A stretch of 64,000 nt of DNA from Edaphobacter dinghuensis (GTDB taxonomy: Bacteria; Acidobacteriota; Terriglobia; Terriglobales; Acidobacteriaceae), in assembly GCF_014640335.1 (NCBI RefSeq), contig NZ_BMGT01000001.1:248001-312000 (forward strand). Reading direction: 5' to 3'. The notes beneath the pieces were generated by a model. It was not told the DNA's origin and searched no databases. It worked only from the letters and a program-made list of their open reading frames with translations. How positions within the stretch are numbered: position 1 is the first letter of the stretch; each line of letters starts with the position of its first letter. The position numbers and the translations under genes were made by a program. This document shows positions 45,755-53,337 of this stretch, one piece after another.

Positions 45755-48037
45755 CTACTTCTTCTCCAGCGGCTTGCGGGCGAAGTAGTAGAGCGAGAAG
45801 GCCAGCAGAGCGAACATAATGACGCTGATCCAATCGTGGTAGAAGGGGTTGTGGTCGCTGAAGCGTGGAAACATCTTGTCGGTAGCCGCTTCGTAGAGCC
45901 GCACGCCTACTCCCATCAAACCGACGATGCCGCCTGCCGCAATAAGCCCGGAGGCATAGAGTGAGCCGGAGCTGATCTCTGATTCTGAATCGAGTGCAGG
46001 CGTGACGCTGGTAGGAACAGGCAGCCCGGTATCAGGATCGATCTCTTCGGGGTTCGTCGCAGCGCGTTTTGCGAGGGTGCGATCCACCATCCAGCGCATG
46101 AGGCCGCCGATGAAGATAGCCAGCGTCGTGGCGATGGAGAGATAGGCTCCCACTGCGAAGGTGAGGCTGCGGATGCCGAGCATCTCGATGCAGATGACGA
46201 GGGCGACTCCGAGCAGGACTAATCCCCAGGGCAGTTTGCGCGTAAGGATGCCGTTGATGACGGTGGCCATGAGACGGCCTTGCGGAGCGGCGGCCTTTTC
46301 GCTGCCGATGCCCTGTATCCACTGGATCTCGATCTCTCCCGTCTGCGGGTTGTAGAGGTACTTGCCGTCTTCGAGTGTCGAGGAGCCGATGGAGTTGAGC
46401 AGGATGAACTGGCGGGCGTTCGAGACCTCTTCGTGGGTGGGGTTGTCGGTGTTGTGCGAGCTGAGCTGGAGATGATCGCGCTTGAAGTTGCCTTCGTTCT
46501 GTACGCCGTCGGGTAGCGCGTTGAGCGAGAAGACGATGGGCTTCTGCATGCGCTGGAAGGTCTCGAGGCCGGTGTTCATGGCGTTGAGCGTGGCTCCGAT
46601 GGAGAAGACGGAGACGATGACGCCGATCATGATGGCGAGCTGCTGCTTCCACGGCGTGGCTCCGATGAGGAAGCCGGTCTTGAGGTCTTGCGAGGTGTCG
46701 CCTGCGTTGGACGCGGCGATGCAGACGATGCCGCCGATGGTGATGGCCAGCGCTCCGAAGGCCGGAGCCGTCCAGCCGCGGACGAGAAAGATGGCGGCGG
46801 TGGCCATGAGCGTTGCAATAGTCATGCCGGAGACCGGCGAGGCGCTGCTGCCGACGATGCCCACGATGCGGGCGGAGACGGTGACGAATAAAAATCCGAA
46901 GACGATGACGAGCAGCGCGGCGGCGAGGTTGGCAAGGGCACCGACCTGCGCTCCGGGGACGGGGTGGAACTGCAGGAAGGCCCACATCAGGACGATCAGC
47001 AGAGCGCTGCCGCCGAGGACGATCGACATGGGAATGTCGCGTTCGGTGCGGATGGTTTGAGCGGATTGCTTGCCTGCGCGATTTTTGCCCATGCTGCCGA
47101 GTCCTTCAGTAAGCGCGGAAAGGATTGTCGGCGCGGTGCGGAGGAGCGTGATGAGGCCCGAAGCGGCGACGGCTCCCGCACCCATGGGGCGGACGTAGGT
47201 GCTCCAGAGATCGGAGGGCGTCATGTTGCTGATGAGCGTGGTGCCGGGATAGATCGGGCTGGTGAGGTGGGAGCCAAAGAAATAAATCGCCGGCATCAAG
47301 ACAAGCCACGAGAAGACGCCACCGGCGAGCATGATGGCGGAGACGCGGACGCCGATGATGTAGCCGACTCCGAGATACTCCGACGTGCAGTCGGCGCGGA
47401 TGGCCGAGCCTTTGAGCAGATGCTGCGCGCCGAGGTTGGGCTGGTAGTCGGGCTGCGAGGGCCAGAGGGAGAAGAGGTTGTCGTTCTGGAAGAGGGTATA
47501 GAGGCCGCCGAGACCAAGGCCGAGGAAGACCCGGCTGGCAAAAGAGCCGCCGCGCTCACCAGCCTCGAGGACGTCGGCGCAGGCGGTGCCTTCGGGATAA
47601 GTTAAGGAACCGTGCTCTTCGACGATGAGCTGGCGGCGCAACGGAATCATGAAGAGGACGCCGAGCCAGCCTCCGAAGAGTGCGAGCGCGAAGATGCGGG
47701 TGGATTCAAGATCGAAGCCTAAAAAGATGAGCGCAGGCAACGTGAAGATAACGCCTGAAGCAATGGACTGGCCGGCGTTTCCGGTGGTCTGGACGATGTT
47801 GTTCTCAAGAATGCTGGCTCGTCCGAAGGCGCGCAGAATGCTGATGGAGAGCACCGAAATGGGGATCGACGCCGCTACGGTGAGACCGGCGCGGAGACCG
47901 ACATAGACAGTTACCGCTCCGAAGAGAACACCGAAGAGACTGCCGAGAATAAGCGCGCGGGGAGTGAGTTCGCGGCGGGATTCGCCTGCGCCTACGAAAG
48001 GCTGGTAGGTAGTTTTGGTGATGGTAGGCGTTGCCAT
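45755..48037 (-). CDS. OPT family oligopeptide/metal-chelate transporter
   Basis: The 760-residue inner-membrane protein has many membrane segments. It has OPT landmarks such as GSLFGVLFGAVTVYVGLRAG near the start and ENNIVQTTGNAGQSIASG, then PLRRQLIVEEHGSLTYPEGT. A large internal soluble loop (residues about 510-580) interrupts the C-terminal half. Family members import peptides, or iron-siderophore or nicotianamine complexes with protons; the substrate here is unknown. The gene is convergent with the HEAT gene, leaving 20 bases between stops. Confidence 0.9.
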   Translation of the reverse strand: MATPTITKTTYQPFVGAGESRRELTPRALILGSLFGVLFGAVTVYVGLRAGLTVAASIPISVLSISILRAFGRASILENNIVQTTGNAGQSIASGVIFTLPALIFLGFDLESTRIFALALFGGWLGVLFMIPLRRQLIVEEHGSLTYPEGTACADVLEAGERGGSFASRVFLGLGLGGLYTLFQNDNLFSLWPSQPDYQPNLGAQHLLKGSAIRADCTSEYLGVGYIIGVRVSAIMLAGGVFSWLVLMPAIYFFGSHLTSPIYPGTTLISNMTPSDLWSTYVRPMGAGAVAASGLITLLRTAPTILSALTEGLGSMGKNRAGKQSAQTIRTERDIPMSIVLGGSALLIVLMWAFLQFHPVPGAQVGALANLAAALLVIVFGFLFVTVSARIVGIVGSSASPVSGMTIATLMATAAIFLVRGWTAPAFGALAITIGGIVCIAASNAGDTSQDLKTGFLIGATPWKQQLAIMIGVIVSVFSIGATLNAMNTGLETFQRMQKPIVFSLNALPDGVQNEGNFKRDHLQLSSHNTDNPTHEEVSNARQFILLNSIGSSTLEDGKYLYNPQTGEIEIQWIQGIGSEKAAAPQGRLMATVINGILTRKLPWGLVLLGVALVICIEMLGIRSLTFAVGAYLSIATTLAIFIGGLMRWMVDRTLAKRAATNPEEIDPDTGLPVPTSVTPALDSESEISSGSLYASGLIAAGGIVGLMGVGVRLYEAATDKMFPRFSDHNPFYHDWISVIMFALLAFSLYYFARKPLEKK

Positions 48038-48122
48038 TCTTCGATTCTCTCCCGGCGCCCGGTTTTTGCCCGCGGCGGGATGAGTGTATCAAGGCATCTC
48101 TCGGCTGACTAACGTCTGAAAA

Positions 48123-48533
48123 TTAGTCGTTCCAAACAGGTTTGATATCCAGAATGGGCGTTCCGTCGACAGCTTCGAGCGGTTGAACGCGCAGACCCGT
48201 CCCAGGATCAATCTCAAGCACCGTGACGCGGTGCAGTCCGATCGGATTCGGGCGGTCGGGCGAGCGAGTGGCAAAGACGCCGGTGAGTGGAGTATGCGCA
48301 TCGTTCCGCGGATGCACCTCGAGAGATCCACGGTCGGCAAGATGCAGCCAGGTCAGGACGACGATCTCCGCGCCCGTCTGAAGCCCCTTGAGCGCTGGAA
48401 GAAAGGGGATCGACAGGTGCAGCCACGCCTCCGGGGCATCTTCATTGCCCTGACGCGGTGCGTCTTCGCGGCGGCGAAGCTGGGAATGGACAAAGCCGAT
48501 GGGTTCGAGGGTATAAGTGACTGGATCGGTCAT
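48123..48533 (-). CDS. trmO: tRNA-Thr m6t6A37 methyltransferase-like protein, TrmO/TsaA core
   Basis: The ATG at 48533 gives a 136-residue protein (MTDPVTYTLEPIGFVHSQLR). The characteristic TrmO block TRSPDRPNPIGLHRV and the beta-barrel blocks LTWLHLADRG and DGTPILDIKP are present. E. coli TrmO (235 residues) has an added C-terminal domain absent here, so the tRNA-binding mode may differ. It would use SAM to methylate t6A at position 37. The longer open frame upstream (to 48830) has no family features and is not used. Confidence 0.83.
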   Translation of the reverse strand: MTDPVTYTLEPIGFVHSQLRRREDAPRQGNEDAPEAWLHLSIPFLPALKGLQTGAEIVVLTWLHLADRGSLEVHPRNDAHTPLTGVFATRSPDRPNPIGLHRVTVLEIDPGTGLRVQPLEAVDGTPILDIKPVWND

Positions 48534-48821
48534 GTGTAAGTTATTGATGCGAGGCACAAAGGTGCCGTCGCAGGAATCACGAAAGGTGCAGGCGGCGTGC
48601 CGATTCACTGGGAATTGATTGGCGCTGCCGTTGAGGTTGGGACTATACTGCGGGCATGGCGCGGTCCGACCGACCTGGAGCGCCGGCGAGTGAGGTGAGT
48701 CTTCAGCGAATGCTGGAACGACAATGCGCTCGGGAGTAGAACCGGGGGTCCGCCGGGTGCGGGTTCCAGCGCGCCGCCTGGTTTCGATGCCAGAGGGGCC
48801 GACAGTGGCGCGACGACGCGC
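48534..48821 (+). promoter_or_regulatory. Promoter region and 27-codon open frame upstream of comF
   Basis: TATACT at 48644-48649 is a strong -10 box without a clear -35. Six bases later an ATG (48656) opens a 27-codon frame (MARSDRPGAPASEVS...) ending at TAG 48739. The rest is GC-rich with no other support for a gene. The micro-frame might be a leader peptide or chance. Confidence 0.35.
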
Positions 48822-49682
48822 TTGCTTCAAAAGCCGGGATGGGTGATCCGGGCTGTTGTCGACGATTTAGTAACAACTTTGTTTCCCGCCGATTGCAGGG
48901 TTTGTGGTGGACCGTTGCTTCGGGCTGGCCTTTCTCCTGTTTGCGAAACATGTTTAGGCGCAGTTGCCGCACAGACGGCGATGTTGTGCAGGCGCTGCGG
49001 GGAAGCTCTTGATCTGGAAGGAGTTCGGTTTGCCGGGCAGTTTCCTGCCGAGGGTTTGCTGTGCTCGCCTTGCCGGATGGTTTCGCCGGAGTTTGAGCGA
49101 GCTGTCGCTTATGGGGTTTATCAGGATGGACTGCGGGAGATGGTGCATCTGCTGAAGTACGAGCGGATGAGCGCTGTCGCACGTCCGCTGGGAAGAATGC
49201 TGGCTTGCGCGATCGAGATGCTGAACGGGCAGATTGGCGCAGAGTTGATGGTCGTTGCGGTGCCGCTGTTTCCGTCCAAAGAGAGGCAGCGGGGCTATAA
49301 CCAGGCGGTTTTGCTTGCGGATGCGGCGCTGGCTAAGTTGAAGGAAACGCAGCCGGAGTGGAAGCTGCGGGCGGCGCACAGCGTCATTCGCCGGGTGCGC
49401 GATACGGAGAGCCAGTTTGCGCTGACAACGCATGGCCGCAGACGGAACCTGAAGGGCGCATTTGCGGTGCGGGATGGCGCTACGCTCGCAGGACGCGAGG
49501 TTCTGCTAGTAGACGACATTTATACGACTGGAGCGACGGCTCGGGAGTGCGCGCGGGTTTTGCGACGAGCTGGAGCGGCGAAAGTTTGGGTCGCTACGCT
49601 GGCGCGGGCGCAGCGAGAGATGGTTGAGTTCTGGGATGCAGAACAGGAACAAGGGAGCTTCAAAGATACGGCATTGCGCTAA
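48822..49682 (+). CDS. comF: ComF family phosphoribosyltransferase-like protein
   Basis: The frame opens at TTG 48822; GTG 48843 is an equally possible start and no ribosome site decides. Two zinc-type cysteine pairs occur near the N-terminus (DCRVCGG, CRRCG and CSPC). The C-terminal PRTase core has the PRPP-binding loop VLLVDDIYTTGAT, with a preceding QRGYNQAVLLA. ComF proteins help single-strand DNA uptake in competent bacteria, but many in other bacteria have unknown roles. The downstream HNH gene is close. Confidence 0.88.
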   Translation: MLQKPGWVIRAVVDDLVTTLFPADCRVCGGPLLRAGLSPVCETCLGAVAAQTAMLCRRCGEALDLEGVRFAGQFPAEGLLCSPCRMVSPEFERAVAYGVYQDGLREMVHLLKYERMSAVARPLGRMLACAIEMLNGQIGAELMVVAVPLFPSKERQRGYNQAVLLADAALAKLKETQPEWKLRAAHSVIRRVRDTESQFALTTHGRRRNLKGAFAVRDGATLAGREVLLVDDIYTTGATARECARVLRRAGAAKVWVATLARAQREMVEFWDAEQEQGSFKDTALR

Positions 49683-49709
49683 TGATGATTTGAACCGGAG
49701 GGCAGGACG

Positions 49710-50369
49710 ATGCAATCGGGCAAGACGCGGAAGCAGAGACTGACTGGAAATCGGCACGCAGGACATGGAAGCTCGCATGCGAGCGGGAGACTGCTGTCGG
49801 ATGTGGACGTCCGGATTGGAGTGTTCCGGCAGCCAGCGATGCAGACACCGGTGCTGGTGTTGAATGCGAGCTATGAGCCGATCAATATCTGCGGAGCGCG
49901 ACGTGCGCTGGTGCTGGTGTTGAAGGGCGTAGCGCGCACCGAGGAGGAGCAAGGCGCGATTCTGCATGCGGCGCGAGTGAATGTGGCGATGCCGAGCGTG
50001 ATCCGATTGCTGGAGTATCGTCGGATTCCTCACCAGACAAGGGCGCTCTCGCGAAAGAACATTTTGCTGCGAGACCGGAATAGCTGCCAGTATTGCTCGG
50101 TTGTACTGACGGCCAGCGAGCTGACGCTGGATCATGTGATTCCACGGTCGCGGGGAGGGCTTTCGACCTGGGAGAATCTTGTAGCGTGCTGCCATGACTG
50201 CAACCGGCGCAAGGGCAATCAGTTGCTGCACGAGCTGACAGACATGAAGCTGCAGCGGGAGCCAAGGCCGTTCAGCCTGCATACCTCGCGACATATTATG
50301 CGGATGATCGGCAGCGCCGATGCGGCTTGGCGGAAGTACCTGTACTTTGAGGCGGGTGACGCGGCTTAG
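49710..50369 (+). CDS. HNH family endonuclease
   Basis: The 219-residue protein has a ribosome site (GGAGGGCAGGA) before the ATG. After a family-typical block ([20 protein letters not shown]) comes an HNH domain: CQYC at the zinc site, [19 protein letters not shown] with His-Asn and [11 protein letters not shown]. Proteins of this widespread group nick or cut DNA, but their biological role is unclear. The comF-HNH order (27 bases between) suggests a joint role in DNA uptake, transfer or repair, which is only inferred. An initial 45-residue stretch is His/Ser-rich. Confidence 0.85.
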   Translation: MQSGKTRKQRLTGNRHAGHGSSHASGRLLSDVDVRIGVFRQPAMQTPVLVLNASYEPINICGARRALVLVLKGVARTEEEQGAILHAARVNVAMPSVIRLLEYRRIPHQTRALSRKNILLRDRNSCQYCSVVLTASELTLDHVIPRSRGGLSTWENLVACCHDCNRRKGNQLLHELTDMKLQREPRPFSLHTSRHIMRMIGSADAAWRKYLYFEAGDAA

Positions 50370-50399
50370 CTTGCCTATTTGCCATTCACCGGTCTAAGA

Positions 50400-50602
50400 G
50401 GTACCCCCTGTACTTAAGTCCTAAAGTCTTCGAAAGAAGAGACTTAAGTCTGGACCTCGAGTGACCTCGGTTAAGTGCAAAAGCCCGGCGTTGGCCCGGG
50501 CTTTGTGTTGATTGCTGATTTAATTGTAGCAACGCTGGTGTAACTCTTTTGCAATCTTATGTTATTGATTTGAAAAGAGTTGTGCAATTTAGAGCTTGAC
50601 AG
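50400..50602. repeat. Intergenic element shared with 10113-10374
   Basis: It holds GGTACCCC at 50400, TAAAGTCTTCGAAAGAAG from 50422, GACTTAAGTCTGG, TTAATTGTAGC at 50520 and GCTTGACA at 50594, in the same order as at 10113-10372. The element lies 354 bases upstream of the blaI-like start, in a 586-base gap (50370-50955). Confidence 0.6.
50480..50504. terminator. Terminator after comF-HNH
   Basis: AAAGCCCGG and CCGGGCTTT pair perfectly around a seven-base loop. The flanking T and A runs make it bidirectional. It is embedded in the shared element. Confidence 0.7.
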
Positions 50603-50649
50603 CTTTTACATCTCGTCTAAATGGCGCAGATGTGGCACAGGAAAAGAAA

Positions 50650-50770
50650 GGCCCGGGGCTAAAGCCCCTTTTGCGTTTTTCGACAAGCTTCGTAGGGCTA
50701 AAGCCCTACGCTAATCCTGAACCCTACGCTGATGCTAAAGTCCTACGACAATCCTGGGACCTGCTAATCA
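50650..50770. repeat. Cluster of TAAAG hairpins and GGACCCTACG blocks
   Basis: GGGGCTAAAGCCCC (about 50657) is identical to the hairpin core at 24129. TAGGGCTAAAGCCCTACG follows near 50693, then four short CCTACG-type blocks interrupted by TGATGCTAAAGTCCTACG. No gene is supported here. Confidence 0.6.
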
Positions 50771-50888
50771 TGGACCCTACGCTAATTCTGGAATCCTGTG
50801 CTGACCCTGGAAACAAAGACGGTAGCTTCTGAGGGTTCTATGGGAATTGGGTCTTCGTGGATGGATTGTGAAAGATCTTGAATCTATC

Positions 50889-50948
50889 TCCTAAGTTTTT
50901 AGTTGACACGAACCGAAGCTGCGGCGTAATGTCCTAACTCGTTAGGAG
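50889..50948 (+). promoter_or_regulatory. Promoter with two BlaI-type operators
   Basis: TTGACA (50903-50908) and TAATGT (50927-50932), 18 bases apart, form a promoter. TCCTAACTCGTTAGGA (50932-50947) is a perfect dyad over the start site and ends in the AGGAG ribosome site. TCCTAAGTTTTTAGTT (50889-50904) shares its layout and overlaps the -35. The centres are 43 bases apart, about four turns. Confidence 0.65.
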
Positions 50949-50955
50949 ATAAGCC

Positions 50956-51345
50956 ATGGGCGAGCAGGACAAAGAGGGTTTGACGAAGCTGGAGTTGCAG
51001 ATCATGCAGGTGATCTGGCGGCGGGGTACGAGCAATGTGGGCGAGGTGCAGGAGGGGCTGGAGCAGCAACTGGCCTACACAACCGTGCAGACGATGCTGA
51101 ATATTCTGCACCGCAAAGGGAAGCTGAAGCGGAAGCTGCAGGGGCGGGCGTATGAGTACAGCGCCACCGTGACTGAGGCCAAGGCTTTGAGCCATGCGCT
51201 GCGCGATGTGGTGGATCGCATGTTCGGCGGATCGAGCGAAGAGCTGGTGATGAGTCTGATCAAGAACAAGCAGATCGACGCGAAGAAGATTGCGGAGCTG
51301 AGCCGCAGGCTGGAAGAAGCGGAAGAGAGCGGAGGCGAGCGATGA
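50956..51345 (+). CDS. BlaI/MecI family transcriptional repressor
   Basis: The 129-residue protein has the N-terminal winged-helix domain of BlaI/MecI/CopY proteins (LTKLELQIMQVIWRRGTSNV, YTTVQTMLNILHRKGKLKR) and a C-terminal dimerisation helix (IAELSRRLEEAEE). In staphylococci the repressor is cleaved when the M56 sensor detects beta-lactam. Here the next gene, overlapping by four bases, is an M56 protease. The region upstream carries two matching dyads, so autorepression is likely. No beta-lactamase gene is adjacent; related acidobacterial pairs are common and their inducers are unknown. Confidence 0.9.
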   Translation: MGEQDKEGLTKLELQIMQVIWRRGTSNVGEVQEGLEQQLAYTTVQTMLNILHRKGKLKRKLQGRAYEYSATVTEAKALSHALRDVVDRMFGGSSEELVMSLIKNKQIDAKKIAELSRRLEEAEESGGER

Positions 51346-52682
51346 ACGGACTCGAATCGTTCGTGTTGGGGTATCTGGTGAACTCGCTGTGGCAGGTTCC
51401 GCTGATCTGCGTGGCCGCATACGGCTGCGCACGGCTGGTGCGTCGGATGGGGCCGCAGGCGGAGCACAGGGTGTGGGTGACGGCGTTGCTGATTGCGGCA
51501 GTCTTACCGGCCTGTGCCGGGACCGGAGCATGGCTGCCGCATGGCTTTGGCACGAGCGCTTCGGCTGCCGGATCGGTACAGGTTGAGATGGGAAGATTCA
51601 CGCAGATCACAGGCACGGCGCTGCATCTGCCGACGGGGCTGCGTCATGGAGCCGCGCTCCTGTATATGGGGCTGGTGATTTTCTTCTGTGGACGGCTTAT
51701 TTGGGGAGTCATCCAAAGCGTGGGCCTGCGCCGGGGATCGCGGCGGCTGGAGCTTACCGGCGAGTGGCAGAACATGTGGGAGCGGTGCTGCTGCGTCTTC
51801 GATGTAACCAATGTGGAGATTGCGAGTACGCCGAGGATCACAGGCCCGATGACGGTTGGGTTTCGGTGGCGAACGCTGTTGGTGCCTTCTGATTTTCTGG
51901 AGACTGCGGAGGCAAACGATGTGGAAGCTGCGCTGGGGCATGAGCTGGCGCACATGCAGAGGCGCGACTTCGCCAAGAACCTGTTCTACGAACTGATCTC
52001 GCTGCCGGTAAGTTATCACCCGATGACGCGATGGCTGAAGTCGCAGATCAGGCAGAGCCGTGAGCTGGTGTGCGATGCGATGGCAGCGGAATTTGTAACC
52101 ACGAGAGAACTCTATGCACGATCGCTATTGCGGTTGGCGTCGATGATGCTGAACCAGACGCAGACCGTAAACATTCACGCCATCGGAATCTTCGATGCCA
52201 ACATTCTGGAGAGGAGAGTTATGAATCTGATGACGAAACCGAGAGAGACGAGAGGACTGTTGCGGATTGGCTTTGCGGCGGTATGCGTTGCAGTGGGAGT
52301 CGCTACCTGCGGATCGGCGCTGGCGCTGCGGCTGGATGTGAGTGAGCCGCCTGCACCTGCTGTTGCGGCTGCGACCCATGACCATCCTGTGAAGGTACAA
52401 GGCGCGATTATGGCCGGGAGCAAGATCGGAGGGGAAAACCCGGTATATCCAGCGAAGGCTAGGGCTGAAAAGAACACCGTGGATGGCACATGCACTCTGC
52501 AGGCCACGATCAACAAAGAGGGATATATCACCCGTCTGCGTGTGGTGAAGAGCCTCCGCAAAGACTATGACGAGAGCGCTCTTACTGCGGTGAAGACCTG
52601 GCGATATAAACCGTATCTACTGAATGGAGAGCCAGTAGCAGTGCAGACGACGATTAATATTAATTACTCCATTGGTGGTTAG
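51342..52682 (+). CDS. M56 family membrane metalloprotease with C-terminal TonB-like domain
   Basis: The 446-residue protein has four membrane segments, including VWVTALLIAAVLPACAGTG and LYMGLVIFFCGRLIWGV. The zinc motif is His200-Glu-Leu-Ala-His204 (GHELAHMQRRDFAKN). After another hydrophobic segment (IGFAAVCVAVGVATCGSAL, residues about 305-325) comes a periplasmic C-terminal TonB-C-like domain (TCTLQATINKEGYITRLRVV, TWRYKPYLLNGEPVAVQT). BlaR1 instead carries a penicillin-binding sensor there. The fusion suggests sensing of an envelope or TonB-related signal. The start overlaps the blaI-like stop. Confidence 0.88.
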   Translation: MNGLESFVLGYLVNSLWQVPLICVAAYGCARLVRRMGPQAEHRVWVTALLIAAVLPACAGTGAWLPHGFGTSASAAGSVQVEMGRFTQITGTALHLPTGLRHGAALLYMGLVIFFCGRLIWGVIQSVGLRRGSRRLELTGEWQNMWERCCCVFDVTNVEIASTPRITGPMTVGFRWRTLLVPSDFLETAEANDVEAALGHELAHMQRRDFAKNLFYELISLPVSYHPMTRWLKSQIRQSRELVCDAMAAEFVTTRELYARSLLRLASMMLNQTQTVNIHAIGIFDANILERRVMNLMTKPRETRGLLRIGFAAVCVAVGVATCGSALALRLDVSEPPAPAVAAATHDHPVKVQGAIMAGSKIGGENPVYPAKARAEKNTVDGTCTLQATINKEGYITRLRVVKSLRKDYDESALTAVKTWRYKPYLLNGEPVAVQTTININYSIGG

Positions 52683-52703
52683 AAAACCTCAACAAGATAG
52701 TGC

Positions 52704-52761
52704 TGCATTGAAAGCAGAGTGGCTGGCGAGTCAGATTGCCGGCCACTCTGCTTTCAATGCA
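52704..52761. terminator. Exceptionally long hairpin after the M56 gene
   Basis: TGCATTGAAAGCAGAGTGGC (52704-52723) pairs perfectly with 52742-52761. The stem can extend four more bases with one G-T pair, leaving a ten-base loop. No T run follows, so it may block degradation or both strands' transcription. Repeat A follows 14 bases later. Confidence 0.6.
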
Positions 52762-52775
52762 ACCGGAAAGAGATG

Positions 52776-52822
52776 AAATACAGGGGTCTCTCCACTGCGC
52801 TTCGCTTCGGTCGAGATGACGT
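52776..52822. repeat. Dispersed repeat A, copy 4
   Basis: The 47-base copy is nearly identical to 38650-38696 (AAATACAGGGGTCTCTCC ... TTCGGTCGAGATGACGT). It lies between the long hairpin and the small Cys-rich gene. Confidence 0.85.
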
Positions 52823-52922
52823 GAGTTGAGTGGTGCAAGAGTGTCGGTTGGCCGACTAACACTTTGTTGTCGTATAGGACGTTCTGCAAGTGTGATAATT
52901 TCAGCGGCAGGAGAGTTCCTGA

Positions 52923-53189
52923 ATGGCGCGAAGCGAAAGTTTTCAGTGCGATGTATGTGGTAGCCAGAAAAATCACAATGATCTTTGGTGGCTGGCGTGG
53001 ACCGATTGCTTCGAGGGCATCAGCCCGGGTGACGACCAGCCGCTGATCAAGCTGACGCGATGGCAGCAGCGGCAGGCCCATGAAGAAGGGGTGAAGCATC
53101 TGTGCGGCGCGCGCTGTGCAGGCACCCTGATCGACCGCTGGATGACAGCGCAGCACGAAGACCCCAGCGCGCACTGCGAGTCTGTCTAG
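52923..53189 (+). CDS. Small cysteine-containing hypothetical protein
   Basis: The 88-residue protein follows an AGGAG site. It begins MARSESFQCDVCGSQKN with CxxC, then DCFEG, and later HLCGARCAGTLIDRWM. The paired cysteines and His residues suggest a zinc-ribbon-like domain. No signal peptide or membrane segment is present. It stands alone with repeats on both sides. I do not recognise a named family. Confidence 0.68.
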   Translation: MARSESFQCDVCGSQKNHNDLWWLAWTDCFEGISPGDDQPLIKLTRWQQRQAHEEGVKHLCGARCAGTLIDRWMTAQHEDPSAHCESV

Positions 53190-53227
53190 GGCGGTTGCCC
53201 TCCTGATGTAGCTTTGGTGAATCGAGC

Positions 53228-53263
53228 AAAACGCAGATTCCCTTCGGGAATGACAACCAAAAG
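53228..53263. repeat. Dispersed repeat module two, second copy
   Basis: ACGCAGATTCCCTTCGGGAATGACAAC matches the module at about 11838-11865 (ACGCAGATTCCC ... GGGGATGACAAC). The preceding GAGCAAAACG resembles the end of module one. A weak hairpin, GCGGGTTAAAGCCGC, follows near 53293. Confidence 0.65.
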
Positions 53264-53337
53264 GAAGCCACGACTGAGAGGAAGCAGCTACAGCGGGTTA
53301 AAGCCGCTTTATCAAGGCGGCGAGATCGAGAGGAAGA

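Noticed and set aside
50596-50832. 78-residue frame in the repeat cluster
   Set aside because: It reads through the TAAAG hairpins and CCTACG repeats and encodes repetitive sequence with no ribosome site.
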